Shown here piece after piece: positions 1 to 11,426 of a stretch of 64,000 nucleotides of DNA. Origin of the DNA: Moniliella sp. 'wahieum' (taxonomy: Eukaryota; Basidiomycota; Moniliellomycetes; Moniliellales; Moniliellaceae); NCBI GenBank assembly GCA_003971905.1, contig RSEE01000158.1:1-64000 (forward strand), in the 5' to 3' direction. The first letter of the stretch is position 1. The number at the start of each line of letters is the position of its first letter. Position numbers and translations under genes: made by a program. The notes beneath the pieces were generated by a model, which was given only the letters and a program-made list of their open reading frames with translations, was not told where the DNA came from and ran no database searches.

Positions 1-11
1 AACCCTAACCC
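1..11. repeat. Telomere repeat remnant (CCCTAA)n
   Basis: The window opens with aaccctaaccc, just under two units of the TTAGGG-type telomere repeat in the orientation expected at a left chromosome end. Retroelement sequence starts immediately after, within a base or two. The tract is too short to prove a telomere alone, but a broken element starting exactly here fits a chromosome end trimmed by the assembler. Confidence 0.7.
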
Positions 12-2642
12 GGGTTCAAGGAGGCGGCCGGACGCATGGGCCGCGGTACCTCGCGCGCCCCTCGGACCACGCCGTGTTCAACCTGCTGGCGCTGCCCAAG
101 TGCGGCCTGCAGGGCGACTCGTCGTCGACCGTGTGTGCGTCGCTGCGTGCCTACCCCGAGGTGCCCTGGCCGCAGGCGGCCAAGCGTCCGACGCGCGAGA
201 TGCGCCGGCGCGATGTGCTGGACAAGGCCCACGCCAAGTGACGCAGGGCATGCTCGGCCGCGCGGTCCGGACGCTGGAAGCGGACCAGGACACGGGTGTC
301 ACTGACCGAGGCGACGTACCAGTCGCTGCAGGACAAGCACCGACCGGCCCGCGCAACCCGATGGCCGGTGTTGTGGTCCGGCAGGTTGCGAGCGCCGCCG
401 CCGACGCTGACCGGCGACGCGATCGAGGACGACGAGGGCCACCTGCTGGAAGATCTCGAGGTTCAAGACAAGGATGTGGACCGTGCTGCTAGCTCTCCCG
501 CGACGTGGGAGGCGGCGTCAGTGGCTGGTCCCAGCCGCTGTGCGGCTCGCGCTCCAGCACGACGACTTCAAGGCGGCGGTCAAGTCGATGGCCACCGCCA
601 TGTAGCGGGCACCTGCCCCGGCGCCCAGCTGCTCTGCACCAGCAGGCTCACGGCTCTTGCCAAGCCGGACGGGGTGTGCGCCCCATTGCCTGTGGGGAGC
701 TCCTACCGGCTCCTGGCCAAGATCCTCCTGCTGCACATCGACGTCCGCTCGCCCTCTTGCGCACCCAGCTGGGTGTCAAGTCCAAGGGCGGCGTGGAGCC
801 GATTGTGCGGCTGCTGGACCGCGTCGTCACCGGAGGCGACCAAGGCAACGGCCCCGCGTGGGAGGACCGGTTCAAGTATGTGACGTCGCTCGACTTAAGA
901 ACGCGTTCAACAGCGTGGACCGACATGTGATGGCGCAGGCCGTCAACGACCACTGCCGCGAGCTGGTGCCCTTCTACCGCTGGGCATACGGACACGGACA
1001 GCACACGCAGCTGGTCGCGGGCGGTGCGGGGAACGTGCGCACGATTGTCAGCCAGCAAGGCGTCCGGCAAGGCGATCCCTTTGGCCCCTTTTTCTTTTCC
1101 GTCGCGATCCGGGACACGCTCGCCGCGGCGCAGCGCGCGCTCGGCGACGCAGGTGTGGTCGTGTCCTACCTGGACGACACCTACCTGCTGTCGCGCGAGC
1201 CAACGCACTGTCGCTCGTGTCGGGCGCCTGAAGCACGGAAAGACGGGGCTGGAGCTCAACGTGGCCAAGACCAGCGTCACCAGCGTGCAAGAGATGCAGG
1301 CCCAGGGTGCCAGGTCCTCGGCTCGTGCATTGGGCCCCGGGACGCCCGCCTGGCCTTTCTGCGGGACAAGATTGCGGACCAAGCCTCCCGCTACCCCGCC
1401 CTGCATGGCCTTGCACTGCAGGACCGGCTGCTGCTCTTGCGGTCGTGCCTGCAGCACAACCTCCGCCACCTGCTGCGCTGCATGCGGACTGACGATCTCG
1501 CGGAGGAGCTGGCGCCGCGAGATTGATGGGCAGCTGTGGCAAGAGGTCAAGGCCATCCGGGGCGCCGACCCGAACGACGTGGAGGGACAACGGTGGGACG
1601 AAGCTCTTCTTTCCCTGCCCGCCCGCAGTGGCGGGCTTGGCTTCTTCTCCCACCTCGACGTTGCCCCACACGCGCGGGGCGGCCTCATGCGAGGAGGCGG
1701 ATGTGTGGGTGGAAAAGGTGATTGCTGGCTGCCGACCGGAGAGAGAGAGAGAGAGAGACGCGCCAGCCGCCACGCGACAGTCGCAGCGGGAACGGACGAC
1801 CGCCATGTTTGCCGACCAACAGGCGAAGCTACTGACCGAGCTGCCGCCCGAGTTGGGCCACCGGCTGCTAGAGAACGCCGAAGCGCTCAACCGGACGTGG
1901 ATGTCGGTGGTGCCCTCGACTCCAGCTTTAAACGCTTCCTGACCACGAGGTCATGGCTGGACTACACCTCCGCACCCTCTGCCGGCACGCCGCCGTCTGC
2001 CGGAACTGCAACGGACCCTGCCCAGATGTGGGGCACCTGCAGTCCTGCAACCGGTGGCGCTCGATTGGCAACTACCGCCATGAGATGCTCCGACGCTGCA
2101 TCGTCAACCTGGCCCGGCACATTCCGGCCACCGAGGTGGAGACCGAGCCCTTCACCCAGCCGCAGCGCCCCGGGCGCTACGACCGCACCGCCAACCGCAC
2201 CGACATCAAGCTGACAGGAACCGGTGCCTCCAAGGGCACCTCGACATGCTACGACCTGACGTTTTGGTCTTTCGGGAACAAGACGCGCGACGCCGACATG
2301 CGCCGCGTCCGCCAGCAACTCGCCGCCACCACGCCGGCGCCCGAGCTGCGCAGGAAGGAGATGGATGTGTTTGTCGAGACCGCCGCCAAGGACAAGCACC
2401 GCAAGTACGACGCGATTACTACAGGTGCTTTTGTGCCCTTGGTCTTTACCGCAGGCGGCTACGCCCACGGCGAGGCCAAGGCTGCTTTGGCGCACTGGAA
2501 GGGGGAGGCGAACGCCGGTGCCTACCGCACGTTCACCGCCCTCTTTTCGTCCTGGCTCTTGCGTTGTGCGGTACAAGGCATGCGAGTCGCCCCTTCCCAC
2601 CGCGCCACCCCACGGATGGCGGGGAGGGGGCGATACTCGTAG
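12..2642 (+). CDS. Retroelement polyprotein, copy A, N-terminally truncated (RT + endonuclease)
   Basis: Frame-broken reading of the polyprotein described for copy C. The reverse transcriptase is recognisable (KSKGGVEPIVRLL block, GVRQGDPFGPFFFS motif B, SYLDDTYLL motif C). The best-preserved part is the C-terminal domain at 1953-2642. There a CX2CX8HX3C finger (1998-2048) is followed by YRHEML, then a TD pair at about 2199-2204 and a YD pair at about 2250-2255, about 16 residues apart. This matches the CCHC, RHN and PD-Xn-D order of the restriction-like endonuclease of R2/CRE-type elements. The stop is TAG at 2640. Frame breaks differ from those in B and C, which suggests sequencing error more than decay. 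Confidence 0.8.
1739..1758 (+). repeat. (GA)n microsatellite inside the retroelement ORF
   Basis: About nine GA dinucleotides lie between the reverse transcriptase and the endonuclease finger. The same run is present at about 5988-6007 in copy B and about 10224-10242 in copy C. In frame it would encode alternating Glu-Arg, a charged linker. Confidence 0.85.
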
Positions 2643-2708
2643 AGCCCCGCGCGGCGTAAGCCCAGATGGCGTACACCCCATCCTCGGTACTACTCCTGTC
2701 AGAGCGTT

Positions 2709-2774
2709 TTAGGCGCCAGAAAATGCACCCCCGGGATAACTGGCTTGTGGCAGCCAAGCGTTCATAGCGACGTT

Positions 2775-2810
<36 letters not shown>

Positions 2811-2864
2811 GCCGTAGCAAAATTCGGCAAGCGTTGGATTGTTCACCCACCAATAGGGAACGTG

Positions 2865-2902
<38 letters not shown>

Positions 2903-2958
2903 TCCTACCGTAACACGCGAGTCGACAGTAGTTCCGGCGAGTACGAGAGGAACACCGG
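2709..2958 (+). rRNA. 28S rRNA fragment between copies A and B
   Basis: Contains universally conserved large-subunit strings such as gggataactggcttgtggc, gatgtcggctcttcctatca and ggtttagaccgtcgtgagac, ending in gtacgagaggaacaccgg. It corresponds to the peptidyl-transferase and sarcin-ricin side of the 3' part of 28S. The same block follows copies B and C. It is only about 245-250 nt, so it is a fragment and not a functional gene. Confidence 0.92.
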
Positions 2959-3024
2959 CGCCGCTGTGAACCTGTGCTTGACGGAGCTACGGCGCGGGAC
3001 TACGAGACGACGCTACGGACTACG

Positions 3025-6000
3025 ATGCGCGAAGAAGGAAACGTTTTGGTGCTCGCGTGCCGCACTGCGGGCTGTGCTCCCGCTACGGCCATGTGGACGC
3101 TGGTTGCCAGTCGGTGGTGACGACGGGGAAGCTCTGTGGCGTGTGCCACACCCCGGGCCACCGGCGGGACCAGTGCCAGGAGCTGGTTGACCAGTCGATC
3201 AGGCGCATGGCCGAGCAAGCCGGAGCGGAGCCGCACGATGTGGCCTTGGATGCGGCGGCCATTGTGGCCATGCGCCGAGCGACTGGGCATTGCCGCTGCG
3301 CGAGCGGCGTGCCCGTCGGCGCCCCCAGGACCGCCTCCTGGGCCAGGAACCAACAAGCGTGCCCGAAGCCCAGCCCCCTGACCAGCTCGGACGGGGAGGC
3401 AGACGACGACTGGGTGGACCAAGCCGCAGCCGCGCCGCCGCGCCGCTCGGAGCGCAGAGCCGCCGCCAACGCGGCGTTTGCGCGCCAGGCGACGCTCCTG
3501 GCCGCCGCCGCCGCTGTGCCCCTCCCCTCGTCGCCGCGGAGCTCGCCCTTGTCTTCGCCACGGCCGTCCGATGTGTCGACCAGCTCGGCCCCCCCCTCGC
3601 CCGCTCGCCCCGCCGCGGCGCTCCCGCCGGGTGTGGTGTCTGGTGAAGATCTTCTGCGCCGCCCGCCCCAGGTCCGCCCTGGGGCGGATTCCGGCGTGGG
3701 TGATGTCACCGGTGCCGCGCCCGCTGCGGCGCCCACGGGTGATGATAGCTCGGACGATGAGATTGCCCGCCTGCGACTTTTGTCCTCCCACCCCCTCCCC
3801 CCTCACCCCCACCCAAGACGTGCTCGCCACCCCCCCCCCACCTCCCGCCCGTTCATTGACTTTGACCCTCTCGACTTTGCCGCGGCGGCCGCGCGCTGTT
3901 CGCCGAGTCGCCCTCGCCTGCGCCTGACGCTGCTGCCGAGGAGCGTGGGGCCACCGGCGCTGCCCCCGCGGGCAGCGCCGACCCGCGTTTGACGCGCAGT
4001 TCCAGGAGCTGCTGCAGGAGCAGCAGTGCCCGCGCCCGCGGCGCGCCGCACCGTGGCGCCCGTGGCGCCCGCCCGAAGTGACGGCCGGCGACGCCCGCCG
4101 CGCGGCCCGTGCCCAGCTCTCGCCCTCGCCCGCGCCCCCGCCCGTCGACCTGCCCGCCGACCCGACGCTCGTGCCCGGGTGGCGCGACCAGCGCCCGCAC
4201 GCTCAAGAAGCGCTTTGCCTCGCTGGCAGAGTGTGCCGCGCCCTCCTGGCCCGGCAGCACCATGGTGCGCCGCCGGTTCAAGGAGGCGGCCGGACGCATG
4301 GGCCGCGCGTACCTCGCGCGCCCCTCGGACCACGCCGTGTTCAACCTGCTGGCGCTGCCCAAGTGCGGCCTGCAGGGCGACTCGTCGTCGACCGTGTGTG
4401 CGTCGCTGCGTGCCTACCCCGAGGTGCCCTGGCCGCAGGCGGCCAAGCGTCCGACGCGCGAGATGCGCCGGCGCGATGTGCTGGACAAGGCCCACGCCAA
4501 GTGACGCAGGGCATGCTCGGCCGCGCGGTCCGGACGCTGGAAGCGGACCAGGACACGGTGTCACTGACCGAGGCGACGTACCAGTCGCTGCAGGACAAGC
4601 ACCCGACGGCCCAGCGCAACCGATGGCCGGTGTTGTGGTCCGGCAGGTTGCCGAGCGCCCGCCGACGCTGACCGGCGACGCGATCGAGGACGACGAGGGC
4701 CACCTGCTGGAAGATCTCGAGGTTCAAGACAAGGATGTGGACCGTGCTGCTGCTAGCTTCTCCCGCGACGTGGGAGGCGGGTCAGTGGCTGGTCCCAGCC
4801 GCTGCTGCGGCTCGCGCTCCAGCACGACGACTTCAAGGCGGCGGTCAAGTCGATGGCCACCGCCATGTACGCGGGCACCTGCCCCGGCGCCCAGTGCTCT
4901 GCACCAGCAGGCTCACGGCTTGCCAAGCCGGACGGAGGTGTGCGCCCCATTGCCTGTGGGGAGCTCCTCTACCGGCTCCTGGCCAAGATCCTCCTGCTGC
5001 ACATCGACGTCCGCTCCCCTCTTGCGCACCCAGCTGGGTGTCAAGTCCAAGGGCGGCGTGGAGCCGATTGTGCGGCTGCTGGACCGCGTCGTCACCGGAG
5101 GCGACCAAGGCAACGGCCCCGCGTGGGAGGACCGGTTCAAGTATGTGACGTCGCTCGACTTTAAGAACGCGTTCAACAGCGGGACCGACATGTGATGGCG
5201 CAGGCCGTCAACGACCACTGCCGCGAGCTGGTGCCCTTCTACCGCTGGGCATACGGACAGCACACGCAGCTGGTCGCGGGCGGTGCGGGGAACGTGCGCA
5301 CGATTGTCAGCCAGCAAGGCGTCCGGCAAGGCGATCCCTTTGGCCCTTTTTCTTTTCCGTCGCGATCCGGGACACGCTCGCCGCGGCGCAGCGCGCGCTC
5401 GGCGACGCAGGTGTGGTCGTGTCCTAGGACGACACCTACCTGCTGTCGCGCGAGCCCAACGCACTGTCGTCGTGTCGGGCGCCCTGAAGCACGGAAAGAC
5501 GGGGCTGGAGCTCAACGTGGCCAAGACCAGCGTCACCAGCGTGCAAGAGATGCAGGCCCAGGGTGCCAAGGTCCTCGGCTCGTGCATTGGGCCCCGGGAC
5601 GCCCGCCTGGCCTTTCTGCGGGACAAGATTGCGGACCAAGCCTCCCGCTACCCCGCCCTGCATGGCCTTGCACTGCAGGACGGCTGCTGCTCTTGCGGTC
5701 GTGCCTGCAGCACAACCTCCGCCACCTGCTGCGCTGCATGCGGACTGACGATCTCGCGGAGGAGCGCGCGAGATTGATGGGCAGCTGTGGCAAGAGGTCA
5801 AGGCCATCCGGGGCGCCGACCCGAACGACGTGGAGGGACAACGGTGGGACGAAGCTCTTCTTTCCCTGCCCGCCCGCAGTGGCGGGCTTGGCTTCTTCTC
5901 CCACCTCGACGTTGCTCCCCACGCGCGGGCGGCCTCATGCGAGGAGGCGGATGTGGGGTGGAAAAGGTGATTGCTGGCTGCCGACCGGAGAGAGAGAGAG

Positions 6001-6885
6001 AGAGAGACGCGCCAGCCGCCACGCGACAGTCGCAGCGGGAACGGACGACCGCCATGTTTGCCGACCAACAGGCGAAGCTACTGACCGAGCTGCCGCCCGA
6101 GTTGGGCCACCGGCTGCTAGAGAACGCCGAAGCGCTCAACCGGACGTGGATGTCGGTGGTGCCTCGACTCCAGCTTTAACGCTTCCTGACCACGAGGTCA
6201 TGGCTGGACTGCACCTCCGCACCTCTGCCGGCACGCCGCCGTCTGCCGGAACTGCAACGGACCCTGCCCAGATGTGGGGCACCTGCAGTCCTGCAACGGT
6301 GGCGCTCGATTGGCAACTACCGCCATGAGATGCTCCGACGCTGCATCGTCAACCTGGCCCGGCACATTCCGGCCACCGAGGTGGAGACCGAGCCCTTCAC
6401 CCAGCCGCAGCGCCCCGGGCGCTACGACCGCACCGCCAACCGCACCGACATCAAGCTGACAGGAACCGGTGCCTCCAAGGGCACCTCGACATGCTACGAC
6501 CTGACGTTTTGGTCTTTCGGGAACAAGACGCGCGACGCCGACATGCGCCGCGTCCGCCAGCAACTCGCCGCCACACGCCGGCGCCCGAGCTGCGCAGGAA
6601 GGAGATGGATGTGTTTGTCGAGACCGCCGCCAAGGACAAGCACCGCAAGTACGACGCGATTACTACAGGTGCTTTTGTGCCCTTGGTCTTTACCGCAGGC
6701 GGCTACGCCCACGGCGAGGCCAAGGCTGCTTTGGCGCACTGGAAGGGGGAGGCGAACGCCGGTGCCTACCGCACGTTCACCGCCTCTTTTCGTCCTGGCT
6801 CTTGCGTTGTGCGGTACAAGGCATGCGAGTCGCCCTTCCCACCGCGCCACCCCCACGGATGGCGGGGAGGGGGCGATACTCGTAG
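3025..6885 (+). CDS. Retroelement polyprotein, copy B (CCHC-CCHC-RT-CCHC-RLE)
   Basis: The ATG at 3025 was chosen because in copy C the same ATG reads in frame (MREEGNVLVPRVPHC) into the first zinc knuckle; here one base is missing before it. Two perfect CX2CX4HX4C knuckles lie at 3066-3107 (CGLCSRYGHVDAGC) and 3135-3176 (CGVCHTPGHRRDQC). A Pro/Ser/Ala-rich linker of about 270 codons follows, then reverse transcriptase (about 4800-5460) and the C-terminal finger with endonuclease motif (about 6240-6520). The stop is TAG at 6883. Several one-base breaks occur, for example the loss at the YLDD box near 5426 that makes a stop. These are absent from the sister copies. Confidence 0.82.
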
Positions 6886-6953
6886 AGCCCCGCGCGGCGT
6901 AAGCCCAGATGGCGTACACCCCATCCTCGGTACTACTCCTGTCAGAGCGTTTT

Positions 6954-7017
6954 AGGCGCCAGAAAATGCACCCCCGGGATAACTGGCTTGTGGCAGCCAA
7001 GCGTTCATAGCGACGTT

Positions 7018-7052
<35 letters not shown>

Positions 7053-7095
7053 GCCGTAGCAAAATTCGGCAAGCGTTGGATTGTTCACCACCAAT

Positions 7096-7142
<47 letters not shown>

Positions 7143-7196
7143 TCCTACCGTAACACGCGAGTCGACAGTAGTTCCGGCGAGTACGAGGAACACCGG
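6954..7196 (+). rRNA. 28S rRNA fragment between copies B and C
   Basis: Second copy of the 28S block, differing from the first by a few single-base gaps (for example gtacgaggaac where the others read gtacgagaggaac). It ends at caccgg, where copy C begins. Confidence 0.92.
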
Positions 7197-10100
7197 CGCC
7201 GCCTGTGAACCTGTGCTTGACGGAGCTACGGCGCGGGACTACGAGACGACGCTACGGACTACGATGCGCGAAGAAGGAAACGTTTTGGTGCCTCGCGTGC
7301 CGCACGGGCTGTGCTCCGCTACGGCCATGTGGACGCTGGTTGCCAGTCGGTGGTGACGACGGGGAAGCTCTGTGGCGTGTGCCACACCCGGGCCACCGGC
7401 GGGACCAGTGCCAGGAGCTGGTTGACCAGTCGATCAGGGATGGCCGAGCAAGCCGGAGCGGAGCCGCACGATGTGGCCTTGGATGCGGCGGCCATTGTGG
7501 CCCATGCGCCCGAGCGATGGGCATTGCCGCTGCGCGAGCGGCGTGCCCGTCGGCGCCCCCAGGACCGCCTCCTGGGCCAGGAACCAACAAGCGTGCCCGA
7601 AGCCCCAGCCCCCTGACCAGCTCGGACGGGGAGGCAGACGACGACTGGGTGGACCAAGCCGCAGCCGCGCCGCCGCGCCGCTCGGAGCGCAGAGCCGCCG
7701 CCAACGCGGCGTTTGCGCGCCAGGCGACGCTCCTGGCCGCCGCCGCTGTGCCCCTCCCCTCGTCGCCGCGGAGCTCGCCCTTGTCTTCGCCACGGCCGTC
7801 CGATGTGTCGACAGCTCGGCCCCCCCTCGCCCGCTCGCCCCGCCGCGGCGCTCCCGCCGGGTGTGGTGTCTGGTGAAGATCTTCTGCGCCGCCCGCCCCA
7901 GGTCCGCCCTGGGGCGGATTCCGGCGTGGGTGATGTCACCGGTGCCGCGCCCGCTGCGGCGCCCACGGGTGATGATAGCTCGGACGATGAGATTGCCCCG
8001 CCTGCGACTTTTGTCCTCCCCACCCCTCCCCCCCTCACCCCCACCCAAGACGTGCTCGCCACCCCCCCCCACCTCCCCGCCGTTCATTGACTTTGACCCT
8101 CTCGACTTTGCCGCGGCGGCCGCGCGCCTGTTCGCCGAGTCGCCTCGCCTGCGCCTGACGCTGCTGCCGAGGAGCGTGGGGCCACCGGCGCTGCCCCCGC
8201 GGGCAGCGCCGACCCGCGTTTGACGCGCAGTTCCAGGAGCTGCTGCAGGAGCAGCACGTGCCCGCGCCCGCGGCGCGCCGCACCCGTGGCGCCCGTGGCG
8301 CCCGCCCGCACGTGCCGGCCGGCGCGCCCCCGCCGCGCGGCCGTGCCCAGCTCTCGCCCTCGCCCGCGCCCCCGCCCGTCGACCTGCCCGCCGACCCGAC
8401 GCTCGTGCCCGGTGGCGCGACCAGCGCCCGCACGCTCAAGAAGCGCTTTGCCTCGCTGGCAGAGTGTGCCGCGCCCTCCTGGCCCGGCAGCACCATGGTG
8501 CGCCGCCGGTTCAAGGAGGCGGCCGGACGCATGGGCCGCGCGTACCTCGCGCGCCCCTCGGACCACGCCGTGTTCAACCTGCTGGCGCTGCCCAAGTGCG
8601 GCTGCAGGGCGACTCGTCGTCGACCGTGTGTGCGTCGCTGCGTGCCTACCCGAGGTGCCCTGGCCGCAGGCGGCCAAGCGTCCGACGCGCGAGATGCGCC
8701 GGCGCGATGTGCTGGACAAGGCCCACCGCCAAGTGACGCAGGGCATGCTCGGCCGCGCGGTCCGGACGCTGGAAGCGGACCAGGACACGGTGTCACTGAC
8801 CGAGGCGACGTACCAGTCGCTGCAGGACAAGCACCCGACCGGCCCGCGCAACCCGATGGCCGGTGTTGTGGTCCGGCAGGTTGCCGAGCGCCGCCGCGAC
8901 GCTGACCGGCGACGCGATCGAGGACGACGAGGGCCACCTGCTGGAAGATCTCGAGGTTCAAGACAAGGATGTGGACCGTGCTGCTGCTAGCTTCTCCGCG
9001 ACGTGGGAGGCGGCGTCAGTGGCTGGTCCCAGCCGCTGCTGCGGCTCGCGCTCCAGCACGACGACTTCAAGGCGGCGGTCAAGTCGATGGCCACCGCCAT
9101 GTACGCGGGCACCTGCCCCGGCGCCCAGCTGCTCTGCACCAGCAGGCTCACGGCTTGCCAAGCCGGACGGAGGTGTGCGCCCCATTGCCTGTGGGGAGCT
9201 CCTCTACCGGCTCCTGGCCAAGATCCTCCTGCTGCACATCGACGTCCGCTCGCCCCTCTTGCGCACCCAGCTGGGTGTCAAGTCCAAGGGCGGCGTGGAG
9301 CCGATTGTGCGGCTGCTGGACCGCGTCGTCACCGGAGGCGACCAAGGCAACGGCCCCGCGTGGGAGGACCGGTTCAAGTATGTGACGTCGCTCGACTTTA
9401 AGAACGCGTTCAACAGCGTGGACCGACATGTGATGGCGCAGGCCGTCAACGACCACTGCCGCGAGCTGGTGCCCTTCTACCGCTGGGCATACGGACAGCA
9501 CACGCAGCTGGTCGCGGGCGGTGCGGGGAACGTGCGCACGATTGTCAGCCAGCAAGGCGTCCGGCAAGGCGATCCCTTTGGCCCCTTTTTCTTTTCCGTC
9601 GCGATCCGGGACACGCTCGCCGCGGCGCAGCGCGCGCTCGGCGACGCAGGTGTGGTCGTGTCCTACCTGGACGACACCTACCTGCTGTCGGCGGAGCCCA
9701 ACGCACGTCGCTCGTGTCGGGGCCCTGAAGCACGGAAAGACGGGGCTGGAGCTCAACGTGGCCAAGACCAGCGTCACCAGCGTGCAAGAGATGCAGGCCC
9801 AGGGTGCCAAGGTCCTCGGCTCGTGCATTGGGCCCCGGGACGCCCGCCTGGCCTTTCTGCGGGACAAGATTGCGGACCAAGCCTCCCGCTACCCCGCCCT
9901 GCATGGCCTTGCACTGCAGGACCGGCTGTGCTCTTGCGGTCGTGCCTGCAGCACAACCTCCGCCACTGCGCGCTGCATGCGGACTGACGATCTGCGGAGG
10001 AGCTGCGCGAGATTGATGGGCAGCTGTGGCAAGAGGTCAAGGCCATCCGGGGCGCGACCCGAACGACGTGGAGGGACAACGGTGGGACGAAGCTCTTCTT

Positions 10101-11323
10101 CCCTGCCCGCCGCAGTGGCGGGCTTGGCTTTCTCCCACCTCGACGTGCTCCCCACGCGCGGGCGGCCTCATGCGAGGAGGCGGATGTGTGGGTGGAAAAG
10201 GTGATTGCTGGCTGCCGACCGGAGGAGAGAGAGAGAGAGAGACGCGCCAGCCGCACGCGACAGTCGCAGCGGGAACGGACGACCGCCATGTTTGCGACCA
10301 ACAGGCGAAGCTACTGACCGAGCTGCCGCCCGAGTTGGGCCACCGGCTGCTAGAGAACGCCGAAGCGCTCAACGGACGTGGATGTCGGTGGTGCCCTCGA
10401 CTCCAGCTTTAACGCTTCCTGACCACGAGGTCATGGCTGGACTACACCTCCGCACCCTCTGCCGGCACGCCGCCGTCTGCCGGAACTGCAACGGACCTGC
10501 CCAGATGTGGGGCACCTGCAGTCCTGCAACCGGTGGCGCTCGATTGGCAACTACCGCCATGAGATGCTCCGACGCTGCATCGTCAACCTGGCCCGGCACA
10601 TTCCGGCCACCGAGGTGGAGACCGAGCCCTTCACCCAGCCGCAGCGCCCCGGGCGCTACGACCGCACCGCCAACCGCACCGACATCAAGCTGACAGGAAC
10701 CGGTGCCTCCAAGGGCACCTCGACATGCTACGACCTGACGTTTTGGTCTTTCGGGAACAAGACGCGCGACGCCGACATGCGCCGCGTCCGCCAGCAACTC
10801 GCCGCCACCACGCCGGCGCCCGAGCTGCGCAGGAAGGAGAGGATGTGTTTGTCGAGACCGCCGCCAAGGACAAGCACCGCAAGTACGACGCGATTACTAC
10901 AGGTGCTTTTGTGCCCTTGGTCTTTACCGCAGGCGGCTACGCCCACGGCGAGGCCAAGGCTGCTTTGGCGCACTGGAAGGGGGAGGCGAACGCCGGTGCC
11001 TACCGCACGTTCACCGCCCTCTTTCGTCCTGGCTCTTGCGTTGTGCGGTACAAGGCATGCGAGTCGCCCCTTCCCACCGCGCCACCCCACGGATGGGGGG
11101 AGGGGGCGATACTCGTAGAGCCCGCGCGGCGTAAGCCAGATGGCGTACACCCCACTCGGACTACTCCTGTCAGAGCGTTTTAGGCGCCAGAAAATGCACC
11201 CCGGGATAACTGGCTTGTGGCAGCCAAGCGTTCATAGCGACGTTGCTTTTTGATCCTCGATGTCGGCTCTTCCTATCATGCCGTAGCAAAATTCGGCAAG
11301 CGTTGGATTGTTCACCCACCAAT

Positions 11324-11370
<47 letters not shown>

Positions 11371-11426
11371 TCCTACCGTAACACGCGAGTCGACAGTAGT
11401 TCCGGCGAGTACGAGAGGAACACCGG
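7197..11426 (+). mobile_element. 28S-associated non-LTR retrotransposon, copy C (full length, last in array)
   Basis: Third unit in the tandem. Its 28S block (11182-11426) does not lead into another element but continues as ordinary 28S sequence. Copy C therefore marks the true right-hand genomic junction of the array and shows that the 3' side of the insertion is native 28S. Confidence 0.9.
7264..11118 (+). CDS. Retroelement polyprotein, copy C (best-preserved reverse transcriptase)
   Basis: Likely function is target-primed reverse transcription into 28S rDNA. The first 17 or so codons from ATG 7264 are in frame. The reverse transcriptase is almost unbroken over about 9150-9700: motif A TSLDFKNAFNSV (9386-9420), motif B SQQGVRQGDPFGPFFF (9547-9594) and motif C VSYLDDTYLL (9658-9687) hold the three catalytic aspartates. 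The C-terminal CCHC finger and TD/YD endonuclease pair follow at about 10470-10740, and the stop is TAG at 11116. Total is about 1,280 codons. The finger-plus-endonuclease C terminus places it with restriction-like-endonuclease elements (CRE/R2/NeSL group) and not with APE-type R1 elements. Exact clade needs a tree. Confidence 0.85.

Larger units (their letters stand above)
12..2958 (+). mobile_element. 28S-associated non-LTR retrotransposon, copy A (5'-truncated)
   Basis: Nearly identical to copies B and C but missing about 1.3 kb of the 5' end: its first base aligns to about 4274 of copy B. The lost part holds both zinc knuckles and the linker. The 3' end is complete and runs into 28S rRNA sequence at about 2709-2958, after which copy B starts. 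There is no poly(A) tail. The 5' truncation is joined directly to telomere repeat, either because the element reached the end by incomplete reverse transcription or because a broken end was capped by telomerase. Confidence 0.9.
2959..7196 (+). mobile_element. 28S-associated non-LTR retrotransposon, copy B (full length)
   Basis: Full-length unit of about 4.24 kb. It has a short 5' leader (about 2959-3024), one long ORF, a roughly 70 nt 3' untranslated stretch, and the 28S block at about 6954-7196. It has no long terminal repeats, no poly(A) and no intron signs. The 5' side joins 28S at ...gaggaacaccgg and the 3' side joins 28S at ...gttttaggcgccag. The same two junctions recur in the array, which supports site-specific integration and not random insertion. 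Confidence 0.9.
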
